This document shows, piece after piece, positions 31,305 through 41,531 of a DNA stretch of 64,000 bases. Both the position numbers and the translations under genes were made by a program. The stretch comes from Craspedostauros australis (lineage: Eukaryota; Bacillariophyta; Bacillariophyceae; Mastogloiales; Achnanthaceae), in the NCBI GenBank assembly GCA_026770025.1, contig JAMXDE010000008.1, positions 186,001-250,000 of the forward strand, in the 5' to 3' direction. Each line of letters starts with the position of its first letter. Position 1 is the first letter of the stretch. Below the pieces are notes generated by a model that was given only the letters and a program-made list of their open reading frames with translations, had not been told where the DNA came from and ran no database searches.

Positions 31305-32723
31305 TTACTCCACACATCAATAGTCCCACACAAGTCAATCAACCACAACACGAACAAATGCACGCTTAATCAGCAAAACCAGCACAGTTGCCAACAACAC
31401 AGGAGTGGTGCTTCTCGGGTTTGTGAGTTGCTTCGCTCTCCGCACTCCAACACTGGTTGCCCCGGTCATGCTATTCAGTCCAAGCCGCTGTAGCGTACGT
31501 GTTTCATTTCAGCTTATTTTCTGACCTATGGTAATTTTCATTTTTTACCGTTGCTCCCAGTCGCAACACAGAATATGTCGCAACACAGCATATGTCGCAA
31601 CACAGCATATGTCGCGACACAAATTCACACAGTTGCAGCCGAGAGACCCGTCCCACCAATGGCGATAGATAAAATTGTGAGCATGTGCGTGCACATCCGC
31701 ATTCGTTGCACGGCATGGAAAGCAGCGTTGGGGTGGACGAAGAAGATAAATTGGAATACACTCCAATAACCCAGAGTATTCTACCCCACTATCATACACT
31801 CAACTATCCGCGCTATTCACGCAATTCTTGTCTTCAATGAATCACTAACTCGCCCAGCGTGTAGTTGCCTAAAAATATTACATCGCACCAACGTTGCTTG
31901 CTCCTCACTGGACGAGGTTGCCTTGCCGCCTTTGCGGGTTTCGAGAGGGGGCTTTAGAACAACTGAATGAAACGCAGCACATTGCGATGCAGCGTGCCAT
32001 GCTTCTTCAGTCCTTGCACGGACTCATCTCAGGCACTGAACGTCAAGCGAAGATGAGCTCAGTCTTATCACGACCAGGAAGCAACGAGTAAGGTACAGCT
32101 TGCTCGTATGGCACGTGGAACATTGGATACGAGCAACAGACTCATTCTTGCGCGCGCGGAATCTGGGGTACTCGCACAATACAGCATGCTGAAGTTATTT
32201 GTCCGAATTTTGATGATCGTGTAGGGTTCACACCTTGAGATCCCCAAAACTGCATCGTAGCTCGTCCGAGCGTAGCCACGCAGCCCGACATAGTCACGGG
32301 TTAGAGCAATTTGATGGATGGGGTAGTCATGCTTGCAAGGTTTACGGAGAGCTCTTCCTGCTTTGCTGCTCTTCATTTACGCTCATGTCGTATGGGCGGA
32401 CGATGGTTCAGCGATATCATGATTGGGTATCTGTCAAGGAATGGCCAAGGCTGACTCTCTCAGCATATCAACGTGGTTGTCGAATTCTGTACATCGAGCA
32501 ATGCTTGCTTTGCACCTTCGTCTCCAGTGCTTTGCGCGCGTCGTGATGCAATGCAATGCAAGGTCCCGATCACTCGCGGCACGAACTCTCAGCTTGCAGC
32601 GTTCATAGCCTGAAGTGATGAGATGCTATGGATACCTCCCTGCTCTACGAGTATCTGCCCCATTAGCACCGAACTCCCTCGTCCCACAACACGAAATATA
32701 CGTTCATGCATTCACCCTCCGAT
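31305..32723. other. Intergenic with 17-bp tandem repeat
   Basis: About 1.4 kb, no gene supported. The right end of the DNA transposon may lie in the first few hundred bases. A short tandem repeat is at 31561-31621. Confidence 0.45.
31561..31621. repeat. 17-bp tandem repeat, 3.6 units
   Basis: Unit TCGCAACACAGCATATG at 31561, 31578 and 31595, with a partial fourth unit TCGCGACACA at 31612. Confidence 0.85.
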
Positions 32724-34004
32724 TCACCGCAGCCCCGATTGGTAGCTCTCGCAGTCCGTTTCGATCCCGCCAGTGCCCGTGAGGATCAAGGCGAGGATAA
32801 GGCCCCACACCGACGATACCGATACCGACAGGGCCTTGAAAAGGATAGCAACCGCACGTTGCGAGGGCTTGAAATGGAAGAATCCCATCCACAGCGATGA
32901 CGCGATCATGGAGGACAGCACCGCGGACAGCTTCCATTTCCGAACCGGTCGATGCTGCAGCAATGGCAAGAACCGCCGCGCTCCGTCATCGTCGGGTGCG
33001 CATTTGCGAAAGACGAAGCGCGTACCGGAGGTGCCACCCATGCCGATGCGAACTCGATGGTCAATGTAGGTCGTGTCCAGGACGACGGCGGATGTAGGGC
33101 CGAGGCGGAGGTTGAGAACGTTGCCCTGGTTCTTTGTGCGCGTGATGATGATGCGGGGCGAATCGAAGTACGCCTTGACAGCGCGCGGGGACAACGGCAG
33201 GAGCTTCGGCTTCTTCCTCGCCTTCTTGGATTTCTTGTCGCTGACAGCGGCGCTGCTCAAGTCCGTGCTATCGTCATCGCCGTCGTTGGATATGGGAACC
33301 GCGTCTCCGCGCAAAATGACGTTGATGGTGAACCAACTGAACAATGCACGCAGCGTGATGACATTGACCGCTTCTGCAACGCCGGTTGGGTCGCTGCTGC
33401 AGAGTCCAGTGGTGTTGTAGGGCAGGATGTGCTGGAGCGTGCGTTCTGTCGACAGCAACTTCTGCGCGAATCCATTCGAACGCGTCCATTTGCCACCCAC
33501 CGGGTTGTCATTCTCCTTCGTGGTCAGGGTGAACGCAACATCGTAGTAACCGAACAGCGGTGAAAACACGCTATCTCCCGAGGCTGTTTGGTTGTTGCTA
33601 CCTTGCTCAGTAGTCGTATTGAACACCTCCAATTCCTCAAGTTGCTTCACGATGCTCTCGACGGCCACTGATGTCGATGTTCCATTCGAAGAGCTTGATT
33701 TGTTCACGATCGCGCCCTCTCCGTTCTCGTTGCTGCCATCGACACCCCCGTCACCATCTTCTTCATTCCTATTGTTAGCATCCACCGTCTGCAACAGAAC
33801 GTCCACCAGAGCATCAGGTGTCAACGTCTCATCTCCACCACTTTTGCTGCTGGAAACGAAGAGTGGTTGCTGACGGGATGCGAATGGCAACGCCAGCGTT
33901 GCTGAAGATCGGCCAGAGCCACGAGCGAGCAGAGGCTGTTGGAATCCGGCGACGAAGCCAACTGTGGTCGAAACGATCAACGAGATCCACATAATGAGCC
34001 GCAT
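32724..34004 (-). CDS. Plastid lipid-associated protein (PAP/fibrillin)-like, plastid-targeted, 426 aa
   Basis: The chosen Met at 34004 opens a signal peptide (MRLIMWISLIVSTTVGFVAG) followed directly by FQQP, fitting the bipartite plastid signal of secondary plastids where cleavage leaves an N-terminal Phe. After a Ser/Asn/Asp-rich linker comes a fibrillin-like region: LFGYYDVAFTLTT, a Lys-rich loop, AVKAYFDSPRIII, then LGPTSAVVLDTTYIDHRVRI and GGTSGTRFVFRK. Two hydrophobic segments end the protein (MIASSLWMGFFHF and ALSVSVSSVWGLILALILTG), so it is probably membrane-anchored. Fibrillins shape plastoglobules and thylakoid lipids. The frame extends 86 codons further upstream, into the MITE-like repeat; I reject that extension because it would hide the signal peptide. 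Family call moderate. Confidence 0.7.
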   Translation of the reverse strand: MRLIMWISLIVSTTVGFVAGFQQPLLARGSGRSSATLALPFASRQQPLFVSSSKSGGDETLTPDALVDVLLQTVDANNRNEEDGDGGVDGSNENGEGAIVNKSSSSNGTSTSVAVESIVKQLEELEVFNTTTEQGSNNQTASGDSVFSPLFGYYDVAFTLTTKENDNPVGGKWTRSNGFAQKLLSTERTLQHILPYNTTGLCSSDPTGVAEAVNVITLRALFSWFTINVILRGDAVPISNDGDDDSTDLSSAAVSDKKSKKARKKPKLLPLSPRAVKAYFDSPRIIITRTKNQGNVLNLRLGPTSAVVLDTTYIDHRVRIGMGGTSGTRFVFRKCAPDDDGARRFLPLLQHRPVRKWKLSAVLSSMIASSLWMGFFHFKPSQRAVAILFKALSVSVSSVWGLILALILTGTGGIETDCESYQSGLR

Positions 34005-34105
34005 CGTACTGATCTGAATTGCGAAGGTACGAGTATCGTCGACACTGTGCATCACGAGTATGATAGGTATGGTGCGTGTGCGTGTATGAGACAGCTCTGT
34101 GAAGA

Positions 34106-34731
34106 ATATCCCTAATGAGTTTTTTGCTGACAAATTTGGCACATGTGCCAAATTTGTCACTTCTTTTGGGTTCGCATCAACAGCGCTCGTTGGCCTCCAC
34201 GTGTAGGTGGCAAGATCGCATGCCAGACCAACATGGTCCTCCAGTGTGGTGGCTTCTCTCATTGTTTAACTGGAACCTTCTGGCGCAGGCAATTTCCGCT
34301 GCAAACAAGGCCACATAAGGAATTCAGAACCCTAAGGACATACCCCATATATGAATTATTTATCAACAAGCCGGAACGCTTCGTGCATAGACACTGTTGA
34401 AAGACAATGATTGGATGAAAATCACAGACTTCGCTTGGAAATAGCACTGAAACAAGTTCCGTGAAGCATCGAATAGTCTCACCGTCGTCGGAAACCAACC
34501 GAAGCACAAACGCCAATCCTGGAGAAACAAAAATCAAAAGTTTTGAGGACACAAAAGCGCCTCTGCACGATAACGCTGTGTGGAAGTCGAAAAAACATTA
34601 TCATTACCACCTCAGCTGGCCGATGCGAACACACAGAATGTGACAAATGTGGCACATCGATCCAAATTTGTCACATCAATGTGAAGTGCCAAATTTGTCA
34701 CATCGGGGGCCCAAAATCTCATTAGGGATAT
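34106..34731. mobile_element. MITE-like element with inverted ends
   Basis: ATATCCCTAATGAG at 34106-34119 is exactly inverted at 34718-34731. Inside each end lies GACAAATTTGGCAC. The left end continues into a perfect 32-bp palindrome (34128-34159); the right end holds three related copies between 34636 and 34705. The 626-bp body has no gene. If the repeat proper starts at CCCTAA, the flanking ATAT on both sides could be the target duplication. Position is about 100 bases upstream of the fibrillin-like start codon. Confidence 0.65.
34128..34159. repeat. Perfect 32-bp palindrome
   Basis: Each arm reads TGACAAATTTGGCACA; the two arms meet at CATG with no spacer. Sub-part of the MITE-like element. 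Confidence 0.9.
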
Positions 34732-35151
34732 GGTATGCGCAGCTCGTATGATGAACTGACACGCCTCGTGTGGACTGATTGACCAAACGAAGGCGCTCCT
34801 GTTTGTACGAGTGTTGTGCACGTCGCAGGCGTTGTCGTCGCTACCGCCACCCCGAAACGTCAAGATCACGACCCATCGCTCGCGATTCCACAAGATTTGA
34901 GCATTCTCTTCTTTTCAACATGGCCGACCAACGCGATCAGTCCCAAAACGGTCTTTTGATTGGTTGAATGGATCACGCAAAACACATGCAACACGATTAG
35001 AGTGAAGTCGTACGAGTCCATAGTGTGTTGATGTGTGTTTGTTTGATGTTAGCGTTCACACATCAATCGAGTGCTCCCGCAGCACAAACATGCTGTTCTT
35101 CGGTCTCTCGATCACTCCTCATTCCTTGCTCTTCCCTCCGACACCCCAAGG
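34732..35151. other. Upstream region of MsrB gene
   Basis: About 420 bases without a gene; presumably the promoter of the selenoprotein MsrB. A TTG-rich stretch near 35025-35045. Confidence 0.4.
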
Positions 35152-35907
35152 ATGGACGACGATACTGGCGAAGTCGGCCTCGCAAGCCTCGCGGACCATG
35201 CTGCAGAATCGAGTGACGTGATGGAGAAGATGACGTACCCATTCCGCCAATCCGAAGACGAATGGCGCAAGCAACTGACGGAGGAAGAGTTCCACGTTCT
35301 TCGGCAGGGCGGAACAGAGGATTGGGGCAAAGGCGAATTCTGTTCCTTCTTCCCCAAGTCTGGATACTTCGTCTGCAAGGCATGCGGTCACCCGCTGTAC
35401 TCGGCAGCATCCAAGTTCGCGGATGAAGGTTGGGATGCATACTCCAAGTGCTACTACAACAGCGGCCCTCATGTTGGCGTTCGAGAAGACAGCGAGGTCA
35501 GTGCCGACGTCACTCATGCTCGTACTCTATTGCTCTTCGCATGTCCGCGATTGTGACTATAATTGTGGCTGTGCTCGCTTCAGTCTGTGCTTTGTTGTCC
35601 ACACTGTGCTGTTCTACGCATGAATTCTTACCGGTGCTGTAACCTATTTACGCTGCTACTCACATCTCCCCTTCCCTTTCACATTATTCGACACACGAGT
35701 ATGGTGGCACAGGTCTGCTGCAACAACTGCGGATCACATCTGGGACACATCTTCCCAACGCACGAGGTTGAAAGTCGGCAACGGCACTGAATCAACAGCA
35801 TCTGTGTTGTCTACAAGGCATGCACAGATGATCTGCCCAAAGATATCACCAAGGAGGATCGGCTGCCAAATGCAACCAGCGATCACAGCTATCGGACGTA
35901 CTACTAG
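35152..35907 (+). CDS. MSRB: Methionine-R-sulfoxide reductase B, selenoprotein (UGA = Sec at 35788-35790; 2 exons)
   Basis: Exon 1 is 35152-35496 and exon 2 is 35713-35907, phase 0, intron GTCAGT...GCACAG. Read through one in-frame TGA, the product is 179 aa. Marks of MsrB are [20 protein letters not shown] (first zinc CxxC) and [15 protein letters not shown] (second CxxC and GHIF). The TGA falls in RQRH-U-INS, precisely where MsrB enzymes have RYCINS and vertebrate MSRB1 has RFUIFS, the residue that attacks the sulfoxide. Coding continues 38 residues to TAG at 35905-35907. A SECIS-like hairpin lies at 36063-36127. The start could instead be the Met at 35221. The enzyme repairs oxidised methionine in proteins. 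A standard gene call would truncate it at His before the UGA. Confidence 0.85.
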
Positions 35908-36062
35908 GTGTGGACAGCAGCATTGATGCCGTGGTTGCTCGAGCAAGCCGACCTCGACACCTTCCCAACATAATTGGGGCAGGGGCAGAGTACATGGACT
36001 GGACTCGACACTACCCTACTCTACTCCGTGACGTCATGCATTCAATGGTCATGATGCATTTG

Positions 36063-36127
36063 CTTCTCTCGAATGACGAAGGTGTGGACAAGGCTCGTCG
36101 CATGTGCACATCGGCTGAAGAGAGGAG
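36063..36127 (+). promoter_or_regulatory. Candidate SECIS element in the MsrB 3' UTR
   Basis: About 155 nt after the MsrB stop. Helix I pairs 36063-36070 (CTTCTCTC) with 36120-36127 (GAGAGGAG), eight pairs including one G-U. The quartet is TGAC at 36074-36077 opposite TGAA at 36116-36119, giving the tandem G-A pairs of the UGAN/NGAN core, preceded by an A at 36073. Helix II pairs GGTGTG (36081-36086) with CACATC (36107-36112) plus G78-C115, with two purine mismatches. The unpaired AA at 36090-36091 is 12 nt after the quartet, the expected distance. Folded by hand only. Confidence 0.7.
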
Positions 36128-37067
36128 AGGCATCAGAAAACAAGTGCATTTCCATTGGATGACCCATGATACCTTGGATTACTGTACCAACGCTCGAACC
36201 GCAAGCAACTTCGAAATCAGGCGGCGTTGATCATCCACCAAACACAGACAGGATGGCATCACACAAGGGACGCGATCTATCGTTGGCAAAGTAACGTTCC
36301 ACGTGAGAACATGCATCTCTACTGACGCAATGCGCTTCACACCCCGTCATGATTCAGAATCAACAGGCAAACCACGAGATTGTTTCAAATGCTGCAAGTT
36401 GATGCGGTGTGGAAGACGCTGTATGCCTTGCAAGCGGCGTTCGACAATGCGCAGGGGAAAGCATCAGCGGTCCCGCCCACAGCTCTTGTTTTCGTACGGC
36501 GCAATGCGCCCGCTTGGGCGCGATACCAGCATCAGTGGATAGGATCGTGCTGGATCGGTGCTAATCTCATGGATGTCATTTCAATATTCTGCCGCCATTC
36601 CGTTGGGACGACGGCGTTGCCGAGGACCAGCGTGCCCCAGTCATTGTCTTGTTGCGAACACAATAGACTTCGAGTAGTGTCACAAGTCTTCAATCGCATG
36701 AACCCCAACGGTAGATGAGAGGAGGTAGCTCCTTCAGTTTCCTTCGATCCATGTACATACGCATGATAAGAATGCGAGTGGCATCCCGATGCGGATTTGG
36801 TCTCGCCTTGTTGTTCCCACTTCCCATTGATTCTGTCACGATCCATTCGTGATTCACTGCACGACAGATCCATTCTGGTTTCGCGCCAACTTGTTTCTCT
36901 GCAAGACACGGGAATTTCGACGAAACGATCGAAGAAACGTCCAAGAATGTCAATGCTGACGTGGCATTTGTGCACCAATGTATTATTCTGATTAGTCAAA
37001 CTCCGTTGACACCATTGAGGACGTTAAATAATAGGTAATAACCGTTATTTCGGTTATTCATCGAAAC
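36128..37067. other. Intergenic, left border of repeat island
   Basis: No gene supported; a 155-codon minus-strand ORF (36532-36999) shows no domain. Near the right end AATAACCG and CGGTTATT form an inverted repeat (about 37037-37058) next to the 20-bp array. Confidence 0.4.
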
Positions 37068-37240
37068 AGTACTTTCACCTAATCCTGAGTACTTTCGTCG
37101 AGTCTGGAGTACTTTCACCTAATCCTAATTACTTTCGTCGAGTCTGGAGTACTTTCACCTACTCTCGAGTACTTTCGTCGAGTCTGGAGTACTTTCACCT
37201 AGTCCTGAGTACTTTCGTCGAGTCTGGAGTACTTTCACCT
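37068..37240. repeat. 20-bp tandem array, left copy
   Basis: About nine units alternate between GAGTACTTTCGTCGAGTCTG and GAGTACTTTCACCTANTCCT, so the higher-order period is 40 bp. Nearly the same array occurs in the same orientation at 41091-41256. Confidence 0.9.
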
Positions 37241-39377
37241 TTTTCTCTGCTCGTCTCGGCCGGTTGTGCGACATGTGTTGAGACCACAATTATCGGTACA
37301 GGGACTAAGTGGGAGCCGCGGTAAACCATGTAACTGATATTTCCACTACTTCTTCCCGAGTGCTGTCGGCTCACAAACGCGTCATCATCAGACTTGTTTT
37401 TGTCTTCATGGTGTCGCAAGAATACGTCACCATATGACGTCATTTCTCCAATTTGGTCGATGACATACCTCCGTCTCGGTATCAGGCCTTCGTTCAATTT
37501 GCCTCGTTTCTGTTCGGGTAGATGCGGGCTTCGTTAGTCGACTACAGGCTTGCTTGTCGCGATCTACGAGTCGTCATTTTGAGACTGCCCTGCTGCACAT
37601 TATGATCGCAATACAGCATAATACTCCATTCTGAATTAGACTACATGACTACCTACCGCCACTATCAAGGTGCTCGATGTTACAGGGCTTGCCGCATTCT
37701 ACTTGCGTTCATTCACCGCTCTTGTATGCATCAAATTAGTGAATGCTGTGCATTGTCTGATGGAACTTGCTTGTTTTGTTCCAACTTGTTGTCATCAACA
37801 GTCTTCATGATTCACCTTACCAATTCCTCACTGTGCAGCTTCAGACAAGAGCTTTTTGTGTACTTCTTGTTACAAGTCTCATCTAGAGATTGGAATCGAT
37901 GGTACACAAGAAGAGGAAAGACTTCTGTGCAGACAAAAGGATTCAGATCATGGTGACGGTCTTGCTGCCGCAAGTTGATGGTTGTTGCAAGGACAGGGTA
38001 CTCAATCTTCTGGCAGCGCGATAAAATGTCCATTGCACCACAGTCCAGATCATGATGATGGATGTGAGAAAAGCGGTGGCCCTACTTCCAATTGTCTTGG
38101 AGGTTGCTGCCTCATGCTGATGCTTGTGGTTGATCCCAGAAGTGGGGCCAAGAGGACCTGAAAGAGAGCCAATGGCACCTTAATGGCAACAATGCTGCAA
38201 CTCCTTTGTACAGCTGCTGCTGCCTTTGGTGTGCCGCCAACTATGCTATTCCACTTGCAAATTGCAACAACGCATTGTATTGGAAGCATAATTGGACTCA
38301 CAGAGAAGCACAAGGCAGATTGTGTACAATTCTGTATCAATCACATCGAAGATGTTGGGTTGTTTCAGAGTTTGGATGATGTTGTCCATGTATATCTGCA
38401 TTGTGCTTTATTCCGCACAGCTCTCTCCCTCGTGTTCTAGCGTAGTTGTGTGTTTCAATCATATCCTGAGCCAACTCGAACAATGAAATTGGTGTGTGTT
38501 ACAAGTGAATAGCTCAACGAGAAACGAAATTGAGGATGCATGAAAGCATAGTACCATAGACAAAGTATGACGCAAGAACAACAGTACTGTGAGATGGCTA
38601 CTTGCCTGAGTCAGGTGAACCTAAAGATGCAACGATCCTATCCAATGCATGCAGAACACAGGAATGCAGGAGCAACAGCATGGACATGAACACAGGTCAG
38701 AGTGTAAGCTCACAACTCTTAAGTTTGTAATAGCATTCAAGTTCCAACAGAGTTTACAGTGGATGCCTCCTTCTTGATCTGATCAATTGCTGAAGGATGT
38801 GTTCTTCCTACGATACTGCCAATTCTCAAGTCTAACAACGTAGATGAGAAGTGGTTCTTCATTCACTTGACCGAATGTAGGCCATGGTGTGTCATGGGTG
38901 AGGACCCTCAAATCCGATATGGAAACACAGCCATGACCACAATCCAAATGATGGTCTATCTTGCAGGAGTGCTGAAGTTGCAGCATGCAAGGACAAGATG
39001 ATTGCATTGAATCCCAGGAGTGCCATGCAGAACCATGCTAGGTACAATAGCGGCTTGCAGGAAAGCAATGGCAAATGCTCAAAGAGGGTGATGAGTGGAG
39101 CTTCCACCAGAACACAGGGATGTGCACATGGTACATTCCAAGACAAGGCGTTTGCAGGTCAAGTATCATGTATGCCAGTGTCGTCAGAGATGTGGTGGAG
39201 GTGAACATGGCAAGGGTCTGGCTCTAGCAAGGCATGGAGGCGATCGGTGGCGACGCCGACAAAACCACGCAACGAAGGGCGGCAGGCGAGCTCACTGACG
39301 CGCAGAGGGTGCTCGCCATGAAGCTCACGATGCAGGAGGCGGCTGTGGGAACACAGATGGCTCAGTAGAAGGCAAGG
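37241..39377. other. Repeat-island interior, no intact gene
   Basis: About 2.1 kb. Only short ORFs with no recognisable domain. Just before 39378 the frame upstream of the retroelement fragment shows protein-like text broken by stops (ELTDAQRVLAMKLTMQEA, then a stop at about 39367), so the fragment probably began further left. Confidence 0.4.
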
Positions 39378-40046
39378 ATGAGTGATAGCTGCCCCAGGCA
39401 TGGCAAGACGGAAACTCCTGGCCACCTCTGGGTCTGCTGCTCGCTGGAATCAATGGTGCTATGGAAATTGCAGCGGAAATGGCTGAAGATCACAATGCAG
39501 AAGATGTCGACTCATCCTGTCATTGCAAAAATACTGTTGAGCAATGTCAAGCAAGTGTCAAGAGGGCTGGGACCTGTTGGACACATACACGCAAACCTGA
39601 TTGAGGCAAAGCTGATGGATGATCAACAAGAGGGAGGATGGGATTGGCTGGTTGAGGGCATGGTCAAGGTGTCATGGACAGAACTACAGGAGCAGTACCA
39701 TGCGCAAATTGGTTGTAGGTTGTCCACAGAAAAGTGGGTGGCACGGATCATACACAAGCTCTGGAAGGTGGTGTGGGACCATTGGTACCAATGCAATCAA
39801 GCAATGCATTGCATTGATGAGGAGCCGGAGGCTCACATGAGGCAGGTGGTGCAGGACTATGACTTGGCCCTGGAAGACTTGGCGCGACTACGAGGGGCAA
39901 GCACAGCCGTGTGGGCCCAACTACAGCTGTCAGGCAAAGGAGCTACAGACATGGGAATGGTCGCAATATGGATCAGACAAGTGCACCAAGTGCTACAGAT
40001 ACCAGATGATCAAGTTCCCATTGAAGTCCAAACCTGGCTCCGCTGA
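39378..40046 (+). pseudogene. C-terminal fragment of a retroelement polyprotein (decayed)
   Basis: A 222-codon open stretch begins with a zinc-like CPRHGKTETPGHLWVCC and runs through W-rich segments (WDWLVEGMVKVSWTELQEQY; KLWKVVWDHWYQCNQAMHC). This order, zinc motif then Trp-rich helices ending in LW...W..W...N...H, is what follows the reverse-transcriptase domain in repeated retroelement proteins of diatoms, as I recall that family. The reverse-transcriptase domain itself is absent and upstream sequence in this frame has stops, so it is a relic. Confidence in the family is moderate. Confidence 0.5.
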
Positions 40047-41090
40047 AGCCGGTAGCTGGCCATTGTGAATGAGGCTGTCCCTGGATTTCCTTTCATGAGT
40101 ACACAAACATATACAACTTACATACTACTGGAGAGCCGCGAAGAATGGAGATCAGGATAGGTGGAGGCCGTTGTGATCCCCTGGTCATGCATACATATTG
40201 ACTTGATAGCCGTTCTGCCTCATGCCCTACATGAAATCAAAGCAGGCGATGTAAAAATGCCTATGGCACAGGCTGGGCACACACTAATCAGCTTCATCCA
40301 TGAGTTACATATAAATGAGAGGTACAATAGGCAGCAGTACAATGAGATACAGCAGTCAAGACAATTCACACATGGATTTCAGATGAATTGGATGGAGACT
40401 ATGAAGTAAGATGAATTGTGACAGAATACAGACCAGCGCTAGGCCATGAACTTTGTCACTGACATTGGCGCAACCGTGAGTACGAATGTGTGGAGAGACA
40501 GGAGGGAGAGCAGAGAGGAGAGCAAGGGAGCAACAACTAGCAGGCTCTCCATGATGAAGCACGATGAAATGACAAGGATGGCACGAGCAGGAAGCAAACA
40601 CCCTCATATACACCTTTGACGATTCTGGTATGTTGCAGCATGGTGCATTGTCGTTCAGTCGAGCCTGACAAAACATGGAATGTGCAACGAGCAGTGCGTT
40701 GTGTCAATCAATGCGCCTATGTAATTTAATGTCCTTTGCCACAGTGGGTAGGCATCGGAAAATAGTGCAGAATCCGACTCACTATCGAATATAGAAAGGC
40801 TGTGTGGGATGAGTTGGATGCTCTATGTGCATGGTATCACATTGGATATGCTGTACCATATCAAGGTACTTTGGAAATGGTTTGCGCGCAAGAGGTCAAA
40901 GAGAAGCCAGAGCACGCGCACATTTCAGCCGACGTCATCATGTCCAAGAATGTGACAACCAATCAGACTTGAGGTGGACACCATTATTTTAGCATATATT
41001 AAACTACCGCGCCTCCCAATACACGGAACAGAATTCCAACGAACCGTGAGGAATCAAGGCGCAGCAACCTCAACGAACGGGAGTACTTTC
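40047..41090. other. Repeat-island interior, no gene
   Basis: About 1 kb, only short ORFs (the longest 106 codons on the minus strand). No terminal repeat recognised. Confidence 0.4.
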
Positions 41091-41256
41091 GTCGAGTTTT
41101 GAGTACCTTCACCTACTCTGGAGTACTTTCGTCGAGTCTGGAGTACTTTCACCTATTCCTAATTACTTTCGTCGAGTCTGGAGTACTTTCACCTAGTCCT
41201 AATTACTTTCGTCGAGTCTGGGGTACTTTCACCTACTCTCGAGTACTTTCACCTAT
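41091..41256. repeat. 20-bp tandem array, right copy
   Basis: About eight units of the same GAGTACTTTC-based 20-mers as at 37068-37240 and in direct orientation. Followed by a perfect ACGTTAATTAACGT palindrome at about 41299-41312. Confidence 0.9.
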
Positions 41257-41531
41257 TTTGTTTTTGAACCAAGATTTGTCTTGATTTGAATTTACAGACG
41301 TTAATTAACGTTATAGGTACTGCATGCAAGTATTCGGTTTAGTCAAACAGGCAATCCGAACAGAACAATTGGCAGAGAAGTCGTACCGACTCACGACTCA
41401 GCCTGATCGTGTTTCGTCGGTTTTCCCGTGTCTTGCTGTGCAGTTCTGTGGCGCCACAGATGATGTCCATCAGCAACGACAGCGATACTGACCGGCAGAT
41501 GACAAAGAGAGCACGGAACATTCCTTGATTG

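Noticed and set aside
34005-34262. 86-codon N-terminal extension of the fibrillin-like protein
   Set aside because: Runs into the MITE-like repeat and would bury the signal peptide.
37068-41256. CRISPR array interpretation of the 20-bp repeats
   Set aside because: Units are contiguous with no unique spacers and the genome is eukaryotic.
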